Source: Ruminococcus sp. (GTDB taxonomy: Bacteria > Bacillota > Clostridia > Oscillospirales > Ruminococcaceae). Taken from it: a stretch of DNA of 64,000 nucleotides. Position numbers and translations under genes: made by a program. Shown piece after piece: positions 35,114 to 44,419 of the stretch. How positions within the stretch are numbered: the first letter of the stretch is position 1; every line of letters begins with the position of its first letter. Below the pieces are notes generated by a model. It searched no databases. It worked only from the letters and a program-made list of their open reading frames with translations, and was not told where the DNA came from. The stretch is from positions 62,001 to 126,000 of the forward strand of contig JAIDUG010000056.1 of NCBI GenBank assembly GCA_029060305.1, given 5' to 3'.

Positions 35114-36037
35114 ATGAAGATTGTATTTATGGGAACACCTGATTTTGCTGTTCCGTGTCTCCGCACACTTGCTGAAAGTCAGCACGAAATACCGGCGGTT
35201 TTCACACAACCTGACAAGCCGAAAGGTAGAGGATATAAAATGATTCCTACTCCTGTAAAGTCGGTTGCTATGGAATATAATATTCCGGTATATCAGCCTT
35301 TGTCACTCAGAAAAGGAGAAGATGCACAGCAGTCACTTGAAACTCTGAAAAATATTTCCCCTGATTTGATAGTTGTGACGGCTTACGGACAGATTCTTCC
35401 GAAAGAAATTCTTGAAATTCCGAAATATGGTTGTATCAATATTCACGCTTCACTTTTGCCAGCGTACAGGGGTTCAGCTCCGATTAACTGGTGTATTCTA
35501 AACGGCGAAAAAATAACCGGAGTTACTTCAATGATGATGGCAGAGGGTCTTGATACCGGTGATATGCTTATTAAGAAAAGTACGGAAATAGGCGAAAATG
35601 AAATTTATCAGGAACTTTACGAAAGACTTTCAGAAATGGGCGGTGAGGTACTTGCGGAAACCATTCAGGCTATTGAAAACGGTACTCTTTCACCGAAAAA
35701 ACAGGACGATTCACTTTCAAGTTATTCGCCTATGATTCGCAAGGAAATGAGTGCTTTAGATTTTTCCGAAAGCGTGCAGAAAGTCCATAACACCATACGT
35801 GGAGTTACAGGTTTCACTACTCTTAACGGAAAAAGACTGAAAGTTTTCAGGTCTGAGATAGTTTCCGGAAATTCCGATGCTGAAAACGGTTGTATAGTAA
35901 ATCCGAAAGATTTTACTGTAAAATGCAGTGACGGTCTTATAAGATTCTGTGAGATTCAGTTAGAGGGCAGTAAACGTATGAAAACAGCGGATTTCCTGAG
36001 AGGTAAGAAACTTACTTCCGGTGAAAAACTGGGTTAA
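35114..36037 (+). CDS. fmt: Methionyl-tRNA formyltransferase
   Basis: 307 residues from ATG 35114, with GGAGGAGG (inside the def end) upstream. MKIVFMGTPDFAVPCL start, folate-binding HASLLPAYRGSAPINW (about 109-124), GVTSMMMAEGLDTGDML. C-terminal OB-like domain completes the protein. Pairs with def. Confidence 0.97.
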   Translation: MKIVFMGTPDFAVPCLRTLAESQHEIPAVFTQPDKPKGRGYKMIPTPVKSVAMEYNIPVYQPLSLRKGEDAQQSLETLKNISPDLIVVTAYGQILPKEILEIPKYGCINIHASLLPAYRGSAPINWCILNGEKITGVTSMMMAEGLDTGDMLIKKSTEIGENEIYQELYERLSEMGGEVLAETIQAIENGTLSPKKQDDSLSSYSPMIRKEMSALDFSESVQKVHNTIRGVTGFTTLNGKRLKVFRSEIVSGNSDAENGCIVNPKDFTVKCSDGLIRFCEIQLEGSKRMKTADFLRGKKLTSGEKLG

Positions 36038-36050
36038 AACGGTGGCTGGT

Positions 36051-37349
36051 ATGTCAAATCCAAGATATTTAGCGGTTAAACTTCTCTGCAAAACTTTTTC
36101 GGGCGGAAGTTTTTCAAACATACAGCTTAACAGCGGACTGAAAAATTCCGACCTTGACGACCGTGACAAAAAACTCTGTTCAGCTATTTACTACGGAGTG
36201 ATTGAACGGAAAATTCACCTCGACTATATCATAAATAAGTTTTCGTCAAGACCGGTTGAAAAACTTGACAATACAGTGTTGAATATCCTGCGTTGCGGAG
36301 TTTATCAGATACTTTTTATGGATAACGTTCCCGACAGTGCTTCCGTAAACGAAAGCGTTTCGCTTGTAAAGAAATTCGGAAAAACGAGTGCTTCCGGAAT
36401 GGTGAATGCTATACTGAGGAATTTCATAAGACAGGGCAAAACCGTAAAATTTCCGGAGGACAGGTTGCAGAGAATGAGTATTGAGTATTCAGCACCGTCG
36501 GAGTTTGTGAAAAGTCTTATTGATGATTACGGTGAAGAACTTGCGGAAAATCTTCTCTCTGACGCACTGGGAAATCCTCCGGTTACTGTAAGAATTAATT
36601 CTCTGAAATGTACTGAGGAAAAGTTTGCGGAATTATTCGGGGAAAAGGCAGTCAAAAACAATATTCTGCCGTACTGCTTTGAACTCTCCGGAGACGTTAC
36701 TGCTACTGAGGCTTTCAGAAAAGGTTTTTTTCATGTGCAGGATTTGGCTTCACAACTATGTTGTATGGCACTTGCTCCGACTGAAAAAGACCTTGTGCTT
36801 GATATATGTTCCGCCCCTGGTGGAAAGGCTTTCACAATGGCTGAACTCATGAACGGCAAGGGAAAAATAATGGCTTTCGACCTGCACGAAAAACGTGTGA
36901 AACTCATTCGGGACGGTGCGGAAAGGCTGGGACTTTCAAATATAGAAACGTCTGCCGGTGATGCTACAAAATTCAATCCTGATTTGCCGAAATTCACTAA
37001 AATCCTTTGTGACGTTCCGTGTTCGGGACTGGGTGCTGTAAGGCGTAAACCTGAAATAAAATACAAGAATTTCGGGGACTTTTCGGGACTGCCGGAAATT
37101 CAGTATAAAATAGCTGAAAACGCTTTGCGGTATCTCGCAACAGGCGGTGAAATGGTTTATTCAACGTGTACGCTGAGGAAAGCCGAAAATATCTGTATAG
37201 TCGAAAGACTTCTTGAAAACCATCCCGAAATTGAACAGATTATACTGCCTGAACCGCTTGGCACAACATTCGGTAGCAGTGCTGATATATTTCCGTGTCA
37301 CTTCGGGAGCGACGGTTTCTTCATTTCAAAATTCAGAAAAGTAAGGTGA
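36051..37349 (+). CDS. rsmB: 16S rRNA m5C967 methyltransferase RsmB
   Basis: 432 residues from ATG 36051, which follows GGTGG; the frame is open from GTG 36021, overlapping fmt, so the start is not certain. N-terminal NusB-like RNA-binding domain (about 1-140). SAM-binding DICSAPGGKAFTMAELM, catalytic VPCSGLGAVRRKPEIK and YSTCTLRKAEN, each with the expected Cys. Confidence 0.94.
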   Translation: MSNPRYLAVKLLCKTFSGGSFSNIQLNSGLKNSDLDDRDKKLCSAIYYGVIERKIHLDYIINKFSSRPVEKLDNTVLNILRCGVYQILFMDNVPDSASVNESVSLVKKFGKTSASGMVNAILRNFIRQGKTVKFPEDRLQRMSIEYSAPSEFVKSLIDDYGEELAENLLSDALGNPPVTVRINSLKCTEEKFAELFGEKAVKNNILPYCFELSGDVTATEAFRKGFFHVQDLASQLCCMALAPTEKDLVLDICSAPGGKAFTMAELMNGKGKIMAFDLHEKRVKLIRDGAERLGLSNIETSAGDATKFNPDLPKFTKILCDVPCSGLGAVRRKPEIKYKNFGDFSGLPEIQYKIAENALRYLATGGEMVYSTCTLRKAENICIVERLLENHPEIEQIILPEPLGTTFGSSADIFPCHFGSDGFFISKFRKVR

Positions 37350-38410
37350 TTGTTCTGGAAAAAATTGATATTCTGAGTATGAGCCTTGCGGAACTTGAAA
37401 GCGTTATGGTTGAATGTGGTGAAAAGAAATTCCGTGCAAAACAGATTTTTCAGTGGCTTCATGTAAAAAGAGTTTTCGATTTTGACAAAATGACAGATAT
37501 TTCTGCACAACTCAGACTGCAACTTAATGGAAAATTTTGTATAAAAAAGCTAAATATACAAAAAAGACTTGCATCTTCTATAGATAATACTGTAAAATAT
37601 CTATATAGACTTCCGGACGGGAATTTTGTCGAAACTGTACTCATGAAATACAATTATGGTTATAGTATATGTGTTTCAACTCAGGTTGGTTGTAAAATGG
37701 GTTGCAGGTTCTGTGCCTCTGCAATTGCAGGGTTTGTACGGAATCTTGAGCCGTCGGAAATTCTCATGCAGATTTACGAAACGGAAAAAAATTCTGATGT
37801 TAAAGTTTCCGGAGTAGTCCTTATGGGAATAGGCGAACCCCTCGACAATTATGAAAATGTGCTGAAGTTTCTGCGGTTGCTTTCCGACAGTAACGGAAAT
37901 AATTTCAGTCTCCGTCACGTTTCACTCTCAACCTGCGGAATAGTTCCGAAAATTTATGCACTTGCACAACTGAAACTGGGTCTTACACTGGCAGTTTCAC
38001 TTCATTGTGCTGACGATAAAGGTCGGTCGGAAATAATGCCTGTCAACAAGGTCTACAACATATCGGAGCTTCTTGAGGCGTGCAGGTTTTATATAAAAAA
38101 TACAGGACGGCGTGTTACTTTTGAATATGCTGTTATTGAAAATGTCAATTCCTCTGACAAAGATGCGGACAGACTTGCGGTTTTACTGAAAGGCATAAAT
38201 TGTCACGTCAACCTCATTCCCGTAAACAAAGTCAGGGAAAGAAATTACCATACTGCACGGCACGGAGTAGCGGATTTTGCGAAAAGGCTTTGTAGTCGGG
38301 GAATAAATGCTACTGTTAGGCGTACTCTCGGTAGCGATATAGAGGCGGCGTGCGGTCAGTTAAGGCGTGACGCTGATAAACAGAACAAGGACGGAGGTGC
38401 GGATTTTTGA
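37346..38410 (+). CDS. rlmN: Dual-specificity RNA methyltransferase RlmN
   Basis: Radical-SAM enzyme methylating A2503 of 23S rRNA and A37 of some tRNAs. 354 residues if read from GTG 37346, which overlaps the rsmB stop; ATG 37379 is an alternative. CKMGCRFCAS holds the CxxxCxxC cluster motif; GVVLMGIGEPLDNYENV, the substrate motif, and a C-terminal Cys (EAACGQLRRD) that carries the methyl group are present. Overlaps stp by four bases. Confidence 0.95.
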   Translation: MIVLEKIDILSMSLAELESVMVECGEKKFRAKQIFQWLHVKRVFDFDKMTDISAQLRLQLNGKFCIKKLNIQKRLASSIDNTVKYLYRLPDGNFVETVLMKYNYGYSICVSTQVGCKMGCRFCASAIAGFVRNLEPSEILMQIYETEKNSDVKVSGVVLMGIGEPLDNYENVLKFLRLLSDSNGNNFSLRHVSLSTCGIVPKIYALAQLKLGLTLAVSLHCADDKGRSEIMPVNKVYNISELLEACRFYIKNTGRRVTFEYAVIENVNSSDKDADRLAVLLKGINCHVNLIPVNKVRERNYHTARHGVADFAKRLCSRGINATVRRTLGSDIEAACGQLRRDADKQNKDGGADF

Positions 38411-39135
38411 AATTTAAATCCGGTACGGATATTGGTCTGAAACGAAGCGAAAATCAGGACGCTGTGCGTTGTGAATATTTTGGTCATAACGTTCTCGCTG
38501 TAGTGTGCGACGGAATGGGCGGTGAAAATTCCGGAAAAGAAGCAAGCACAATTGCTGTTGAGGAATTTTTCCAGCGTTTTTCAGAGGGTTACAGGGAAAG
38601 TCTTGATGATGAGGAAATCCGCAAACTTCTTATATCGTCAGTTTCGGCTGCAAATTCCGTGATTTATACAAAAGCAAAACTTGATTTCAATAATTTTGGT
38701 ATGGGTACAACCTGCGTTGCGGTTTTCCTGACGAATAAATCAGCGTTTATCGCTAACGTCGGCGATAGCAGAGCGTATCTCTTTGTGGAAAACGAGGGCG
38801 TTTTCCGTATAACTACAGACCATAACGTTGCGTCACTGCTGTACGAACAGGGCAGAATTACTGAGGAGGAATTTGAAAATCATCCTCAGAAACATATGCT
38901 TGTGAGGGCAGTTGGTGTGAACCAGACAGTTCAGACGGATACTTTCATACTTGACTATGAAGACAAAATCTATCTGCTGTTGTGTTCGGACGGACTTTCC
39001 GGTTATTGCACCGACGACGAAATATATGACGTTATCATAAATTCTGATTTTGATGACGTGGTACAAAATCTTATTGACTTAGCTCTCAGCAAGGGCGGCC
39101 GTGATAACGTGACTGTTGCGGTAATTTCTGAGTAA
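38407..39135 (+). CDS. stp: PP2C-type Ser/Thr protein phosphatase
   Basis: 242 residues starting at TTG 38407, inside the rlmN stop, with GGAGGTG well placed. All PPM metal and catalytic motifs are there: RSENQDAV near 12-20, VVCDGMGGENSG (about 34-45), NVGDSRAYL, LLLCSDGLSGY and GGRDNVTVAV. Reverses the phosphorylations made by the PASTA kinase encoded next. Confidence 0.96.
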   Translation: MKFKSGTDIGLKRSENQDAVRCEYFGHNVLAVVCDGMGGENSGKEASTIAVEEFFQRFSEGYRESLDDEEIRKLLISSVSAANSVIYTKAKLDFNNFGMGTTCVAVFLTNKSAFIANVGDSRAYLFVENEGVFRITTDHNVASLLYEQGRITEEEFENHPQKHMLVRAVGVNQTVQTDTFILDYEDKIYLLLCSDGLSGYCTDDEIYDVIINSDFDDVVQNLIDLALSKGGRDNVTVAVISE

Positions 39136-39156
39136 AACAGGAGGAAGAAAGAAGAA

Positions 39157-41526
39157 ATGGATAAGTACATTGGCAAAAAGCTCGACGGAAGATACGAAAT
39201 CACCGAGCTTATAGGCGTAGGCGGTATGGCGGAGGTCTATAAGGGTGTTGACGTAATGGACCACAAGGACGTTGCAATCAAGATTCTTAAAAAAGAATAT
39301 GCAGAAAATGAGGATTTTCTCCGCAGATTCAGAAATGAATCAAAGGCTATTGCAGTTCTTTCACACCCGAATATCGTTAAAATCTATGATGTAGGATTCT
39401 CAAACAAGATTCAGTACATCGTTATGGAGTACATTGACGGTATAACACTTAAAGAGTATATTGAAGAAGAAAAAGTTCTCACATGGAAAGATACCGTACA
39501 CTTTGTGATACAGATTCTCAGGGCGTTACAGCACGCTCACGACAAGGGAATTGTTCACCGTGACATAAAACCGCAGAATATAATGATGTTCACTGACGGT
39601 ACTATAAAAGTCATGGACTTTGGTATTGCAAAGTTTGCACGTGAAGAGGGAAAAACAGCTACTGACCAGGCTATAGGAAGCGTTCACTACATCAGTCCCG
39701 AACAGGCAGGCGGTGACGTTACTGATGCAAAGAGCGACATTTATTCAGTAGGTGCAATGATGTATGAAATGCTTACCGGAAGCAAGCCCTTTGACAGCGA
39801 CAATCCGGTTGCAATCGCCGTCATGCATATGAAGGACATTCCGGAACGTCCGAGAGCCTTGAATCCCGATATTCCGGACGGTCTTGAAGAAATCGTTCTG
39901 CGTGCTATGGAAAAGAATCCTGCTGACAGATATCAGTCAACAGCGGAAATGATTAGCGATATTGACGCTTTCAAGGTTAATCCGAATATGACATTCGGTT
40001 ACTATCAGGAAGAAGAACAGGAAGACGAAACAACTTATTATGGTAACATTCCGCAGGAAGATTTCATGGAAGTAAACAGCAGTCAGAACAATAACAAGCG
40101 TACGGCAGTTGCTGACCCTCCTGTGAAAAAGAACAAGAAACAGAAACAACAACCTGTTTATGACAATTATGATAATGACCCATACGACCCATATGACGAC
40201 CCTGATGACCCCGACGAGCCGGAACGTTCCTCGCTTGTTGTACCGGTACTTACTGCAATAGTTGTTGTTGTAATTATCGTTGCAGTAATTTTCGTTGCAA
40301 CTCTCCTCAGCGGACTTATCAAGGGTGACGGTCAGACAAATGACTTCAAGATGCCTGATTTCTACGGTATGGATTACAACGCTGCTGTAAATCAGTACGG
40401 AAACAACATTCAGTTTGAAATGGAAGGTTCTGATTACAACGAACTCGATGAGGGACTCATTTATGAACAGAATATTCCGGCAGGTACTGAATTTAAACGT
40501 GGCGATACTCTCAAGGTAAAAATAAGTAAGGGTATGGAAACTATTGAAGTACCTAACGTTGCTAACATGAACGCTGAACTTGCAAGAGACCAGTTAAAAC
40601 AGCGTGGTCTTGAATGTGAAATCAAGAATTCTTCAAGCACAGAAATACAGAAAGGTTATGTAATAAGTACAGAGCCCGAAGTGGGTACAGAAGTTCACAA
40701 GGGTGCAACAATCGTACTTTATGTAAGTATGGGCGTTGACGCCGGACAGGTAAATGTTGACGAGTATGTCGGACAGGTTGCAGAAGATGCTTGTACACTT
40801 GCTGAATATGCAGGTCTCAAACCGAGAACTGAACTCAGAGCTTCATATGAAGAAGAGGGAAAAGTTATTGAGCAGAGCATTGCAAAGGGTGAAAAGGTTG
40901 ATGAGGGAACAGAAATCGTATTCTATGTAAGTAACGGTGTTGCTCCCGACGGCGAAATTCCTTTCACAGTACCTTTCCCTGAGGGTGCAAACGGCAGATT
41001 TGTAATGGACTTCGTAATCACTAATGAAGACGGTTCTACTTCTACAGATTCTACAAATACTCTCCTCGTTCCCGAAATGCAACAGACAAGTAAGAACGTA
41101 AAGGGTTCAGGTGAACACGTATCAGTAGTTGTAGTCCTCACAAACCTCAATACAGGCGTAAGAGCGCAGATTGGTACGTACTTCTTCAATTTCGCTACAG
41201 GTGAAGTAACTACTGAAACAGAAGACGTTATAGGAGCATTCAGGTCAGTAGGCGGATACGGTGATGTACAGCCTGCAACAGATGCAACTCAGCCGGCTAC
41301 TGAAGCTCCGACAGAAGCACCGACTGAACCTACTACGGAAGCACCGACTGAACCTCAGACAGAAGCACCTGTATACACTGAACCTACTACAGAATCTACT
41401 CAGCAGATAGTTACTGACCCGATTGTTACTTCTTATGACCCGTCATTGTATGGTGTTTACTACCGTGATGCCGGTGACGGTTACGGATATTTCGATGTAT
41501 ACGGTAACTACTTCTCATATCAGTAA
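39157..41526 (+). CDS. prkC: PASTA-domain Ser/Thr kinase
   Basis: 789 residues. Cytoplasmic kinase at about 10-272: glycine loop IGVGGMAEVY (19-28), Lys42, HRDIKPQN with Asp136, DFGIAKF with Asp154. Acidic/Asp-rich juxtamembrane stretch, membrane segment at about 357-387 (LVVPVLTAIVVVVIIVAVIFVA), then three PASTA repeats (about 395-605), which in this family bind muropeptides or lipid II. Then an extra domain and an unusual C-terminal Thr/Pro/Glu linker (TEAPTEAPTEPTTEAPTEP) and Tyr/Gly-rich end. Substrates expected to include IreB (11877). rsgA overlaps its stop by one base. Confidence 0.96.
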   Translation: MDKYIGKKLDGRYEITELIGVGGMAEVYKGVDVMDHKDVAIKILKKEYAENEDFLRRFRNESKAIAVLSHPNIVKIYDVGFSNKIQYIVMEYIDGITLKEYIEEEKVLTWKDTVHFVIQILRALQHAHDKGIVHRDIKPQNIMMFTDGTIKVMDFGIAKFAREEGKTATDQAIGSVHYISPEQAGGDVTDAKSDIYSVGAMMYEMLTGSKPFDSDNPVAIAVMHMKDIPERPRALNPDIPDGLEEIVLRAMEKNPADRYQSTAEMISDIDAFKVNPNMTFGYYQEEEQEDETTYYGNIPQEDFMEVNSSQNNNKRTAVADPPVKKNKKQKQQPVYDNYDNDPYDPYDDPDDPDEPERSSLVVPVLTAIVVVVIIVAVIFVATLLSGLIKGDGQTNDFKMPDFYGMDYNAAVNQYGNNIQFEMEGSDYNELDEGLIYEQNIPAGTEFKRGDTLKVKISKGMETIEVPNVANMNAELARDQLKQRGLECEIKNSSSTEIQKGYVISTEPEVGTEVHKGATIVLYVSMGVDAGQVNVDEYVGQVAEDACTLAEYAGLKPRTELRASYEEEGKVIEQSIAKGEKVDEGTEIVFYVSNGVAPDGEIPFTVPFPEGANGRFVMDFVITNEDGSTSTDSTNTLLVPEMQQTSKNVKGSGEHVSVVVVLTNLNTGVRAQIGTYFFNFATGEVTTETEDVIGAFRSVGGYGDVQPATDATQPATEAPTEAPTEPTTEAPTEPQTEAPVYTEPTTESTQQIVTDPIVTSYDPSLYGVYYRDAGDGYGYFDVYGNYFSYQ

Positions 41527-42398
41527 TGGGTGAATCTGCAAAAAGCGGAATTATAACAAAATGTCTCGGGGGTCTCTACACTGTGGAGACCCTCGACGGT
41601 ATTTTTGAATGTAAGGCAAGGGGAATTTTCCGCAACAGAGGAATAAGTCCGTATGTCGGGGATAATGTGGAAATAAAGAACGGTGTTATTTCTGAAATTC
41701 TCGACAGGAAAAACTGTATTATAAGACCCCCTCTTGCAAACCTCGACCAGCTTATATTTATCGTTTCAACGTGCAGTCCGTCGCCGAATTACCTTATACT
41801 TGACAAGTTTATAACTATTGCAGAATATAAGGGTATAACTCCTGTTGTCGTCATCACAAAGACGGATTTAGGTGACGGTTCGGAAATAAAAGAAATATAC
41901 AGGAATATCGGTATAGATGTATTTGAAATTAACTACAGCAATCCGGAAACGGTTGAGACAGTGAAAGGACTTCTGAAAAGAAAAGTAAGTGCTTTGACGG
42001 GAAATTCCGGAGCAGGAAAATCAACGCTCCTTAACGCTGTAGACAGTAACCTGAATATTCCGACGGCTGAAATCAGTAAGAAACTTGGACGAGGAAAACA
42101 TACTACACGTCACGCACAACTCTATAAACTCAGTGACGGCGGATATATTGCAGATACTCCGGGATTTTCGACGTTTGAGACAAACCGTTATGACATTATC
42201 CGAAAAGAAGAATTAGCAGACTGTTTCAGAGAGTTCCGGAAATATAACGGTTGTCGTTTCCGTGACTGTTCACACACATGCGAAAAAGGCTGTCAGGTTA
42301 TTGAAGCACTGCAAAACGGTGAAATTTCCGCAAGCCGTCATGAAAGTTACTGCACAATGTATGAAGAAGCAAAACAGTTAAAGGAGTGGGAATTATGA
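41526..42398 (+). CDS. rsgA: Ribosome small-subunit GTPase RsgA
   Basis: 290 residues. Circularly permuted GTPase: G4 VVITKTDL, then G1 LTGNSGAGKSTLLNAV, G3 IADTPGFSTFE. N-terminal OB fold (about 1-65) and C-terminal zinc knuckle CRFRDCSHTCEKGC. Acts in late 30S assembly; in Bacillus it is phosphorylated by PrkC, whose gene is just upstream here too. Confidence 0.96.
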   Translation: MGESAKSGIITKCLGGLYTVETLDGIFECKARGIFRNRGISPYVGDNVEIKNGVISEILDRKNCIIRPPLANLDQLIFIVSTCSPSPNYLILDKFITIAEYKGITPVVVITKTDLGDGSEIKEIYRNIGIDVFEINYSNPETVETVKGLLKRKVSALTGNSGAGKSTLLNAVDSNLNIPTAEISKKLGRGKHTTRHAQLYKLSDGGYIADTPGFSTFETNRYDIIRKEELADCFREFRKYNGCRFRDCSHTCEKGCQVIEALQNGEISASRHESYCTMYEEAKQLKEWEL

Positions 42399-43006
42399 CT
42401 ACTCTTATATTTGCCGGTGGTGAAATTCCGGATTACAGTTTTGTTGATACAGAGGCAGACTTTGTTATATGTGCGGACAGAGGAATTGTTCACGCTCAGA
42501 AACTGGGAATAGCTCCCGATATTCTGACAGGGGATTTGGATTCTTACACAGGAAAAATCACTTCATGTGGTAAGATTTACAAGGCAGTCCCCGAAAAAGA
42601 CGATACTGACACTATGCTTGCTGTAAAACTTGCTCTTGAAAACGGTGCAAATAGCATAAGACTTTACGGAGCAACGGGTGGACGTTTTGACCATACGTTT
42701 GCGAATATACAGACTTTGATTTATGTCTACGAACATTCCTGTATAATGTCAATACACGATAAGGACAATGTTATCACCATACAGGGAGCAGGTACGGGAT
42801 TTTATCCGAAATACAGTGACTGGTATTTTTCGGTGTTTTCACTTACAGAAGAACTTCACATTAAAAAAATGACAGGCGTTAAATATTCGCTTGAAAATTA
42901 CGTACTTAAACAGAATTTTCCGTTAGGAGTAAGCAACGAGATAGTCAGCACCGCAATTATCACTATAGAAAAAGGACTTGCTTTGATAGTTCGTTCAAGA
43001 AGATAG
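42395..43006 (+). CDS. thiN: Thiamine pyrophosphokinase
   Basis: 203 residues from ATG 42395, overlapping the rsgA stop by four bases, AAGGAG upstream. Motifs: FVICADRGIVHAQKLGIAPDILTGDLDSY, EKDDTDTMLAVKLALENGA, YGATGGRFDHTFANI. Makes thiamine diphosphate from thiamine and ATP. In most Firmicutes rpe lies between rsgA and thiN; it is missing here. Confidence 0.95.
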   Translation: MTTLIFAGGEIPDYSFVDTEADFVICADRGIVHAQKLGIAPDILTGDLDSYTGKITSCGKIYKAVPEKDDTDTMLAVKLALENGANSIRLYGATGGRFDHTFANIQTLIYVYEHSCIMSIHDKDNVITIQGAGTGFYPKYSDWYFSVFSLTEELHIKKMTGVKYSLENYVLKQNFPLGVSNEIVSTAIITIEKGLALIVRSRR

Positions 43007-43064
43007 CACAAAATCCGATTTGCTGAATATAATAAAAGTATACCAGCAAGGGAGGGAGTACATA

Positions 43065-43148
43065 GTGAAGATTGTAGTGATACGCAGTCCGAAATTTCTT
43101 TCGGGATTTCTAAGGGTTATTTTCAAGATAAAAAAAGAACAGGACTAA
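43065..43148 (+). CDS. spoVM: Stage V sporulation protein SpoVM
   Basis: Only 27 residues, from GTG 43065 with a strong GGAGGGAG site seven bases upstream. The sequence MKIVVIRSPKFLSGFLRVIF + KIKKEQD aligns well with Bacillus SpoVM (26 aa), with the conserved PKFL-G--R core and amphipathic helix. SpoVM recognises the convex outer forespore membrane and anchors SpoIVA and the coat. The place, after rsgA-thiN, is exactly that of spoVM in Bacillus and Clostridia, which strengthens the call. A TATAAT-like box lies at about 43028 but no mother-cell sigma promoter was recognised with confidence. Confidence 0.9.
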   Translation: MKIVVIRSPKFLSGFLRVIFKIKKEQD

Positions 43149-43152
43149 TAAA

Positions 43153-43184
43153 AAAAGAGGCTTTTGACAGCCTCTTCTTTTTGT
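43153..43184. terminator. Bidirectional terminator
   Basis: AAAGAGGCT and AGCCTCTT form a hairpin with loop TTTGAC; T/A runs on both strands. Ends spoVM and tyrS. Confidence 0.88.
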
Positions 43185-43191
43185 ATTTGGA

Positions 43192-44406
43192 TTATATTAC
43201 AGATATTTTCTTGAAAGCCTTTTTACCTTTACGGATAATAACGCCGTCGGGTTCTATCTGAGACTTTGTGTCAGTAATTTTTTCGTCGTTTACTGTAATA
43301 CCGCCCTGCTGTACAAGTCTTCTTGCCTCTGAAACGGACGGAGCAAGACCGGACTTCACAATGAGATTAAGGAGACCGATTTTTCCGTCTGTAAGGTCGG
43401 AAGAGGAGATTTCAGCAACAGGCATATTTTCGTTTGAACCGCTTCCACCGAAAAGTGCTTTTGAAGCCTCTTTAGCTTTTTCAGCTTCTTCCTCACCGTG
43501 TACGAGTTTTGTAAGTTCATAAGCAAGAAGCTCCTTAGCCTTGTTGAAACCTGCTCCCTCAAGAGTTTTTTCCATTTCCTCTATTTCCTCAACCGGCACG
43601 AATGTAAGCATTTTAAGGCACTTGATAACGTCAGCGTCAGCAACGTTTCTCCAGTACTGGTAAAACTCATATGGAGAAGTTTTTTCAGGGTCAAGCCATA
43701 CAGCACCTTTTTCAGTTTTACCCATTTTTTTGCCCTCGCTGTTGAGCAGGAGCGTTATTGTCATTGCATAAGCATCTTTACCAAGTTTACGACGGATAAG
43801 TTCAGTACCACCAAGCATATTACTCCACTGGTCGTCACCGCCGAATTGCATATTACAGCCGTATTCCTGAAACAGTTTGTAGAAATCGTAACTCTGCATA
43901 ATCATATAGTTAAATTCGAGGAATGAAAGACCTCTTTCCATTCTCTGCTTGTAACATTCGGCAGTAAGCATACGATTTACGCTGAAACAAGCACCTACTT
44001 CACGGAGCAACTCAACATAATTGAGATTCATAAGCCAGTCAGCGTTGTTTACTGCAACAGCCTTTCCGTCAGAGAAGTCTATAAAACGGCTCATCTGTTT
44101 CTTGAAACAGTTGATATTATGCTGGATTGTTTCCGGAGTAAGCATTTTACGCATATCTGTTTTTCCTGAGGGGTCGCCAATCATACCAGTACCACCGCCG
44201 AGAAGTACAATCGGTTTGTTACCTGCCATCTGAAGTCTTTTCATAAGACAGAGTGCCATAAAGTGTCCGACGTGCAGACTGTCAGCGGTCGGGTCGAATC
44301 CTATATAAAAAGTAGCTCCGCCCTTATTGATAAGCTCTTCAATTTCTTTTTCGTCTGTAAGCTGTGCAAGAAGTCCACGTCTTTTAAGTTCTTCAAAAGT
44401 CGTCAT
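43192..44406 (-). CDS. tyrS: Tyrosyl-tRNA synthetase
   Basis: 404 residues with AAAGGAGAA upstream. HIGH-type motif HVGHFMAL near residue 47, tyrosine pocket [17 protein letters not shown]-type loop KKMGKTEKG, and a C-terminal S4 RNA-binding domain ([14 protein letters not shown]). Follows the epimerase gene by 13 bases and is probably cotranscribed from the promoter at 45358-45386. No T-box leader was seen. Confidence 0.97.
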   Translation of the reverse strand: MTTFEELKRRGLLAQLTDEKEIEELINKGGATFYIGFDPTADSLHVGHFMALCLMKRLQMAGNKPIVLLGGGTGMIGDPSGKTDMRKMLTPETIQHNINCFKKQMSRFIDFSDGKAVAVNNADWLMNLNYVELLREVGACFSVNRMLTAECYKQRMERGLSFLEFNYMIMQSYDFYKLFQEYGCNMQFGGDDQWSNMLGGTELIRRKLGKDAYAMTITLLLNSEGKKMGKTEKGAVWLDPEKTSPYEFYQYWRNVADADVIKCLKMLTFVPVEEIEEMEKTLEGAGFNKAKELLAYELTKLVHGEEEAEKAKEASKALFGGSGSNENMPVAEISSSDLTDGKIGLLNLIVKSGLAPSVSEARRLVQQGGITVNDEKITDTKSQIEPDGVIIRKGKKAFKKISVI

Positions 44407-44419
44407 AAATTATTCTCCT

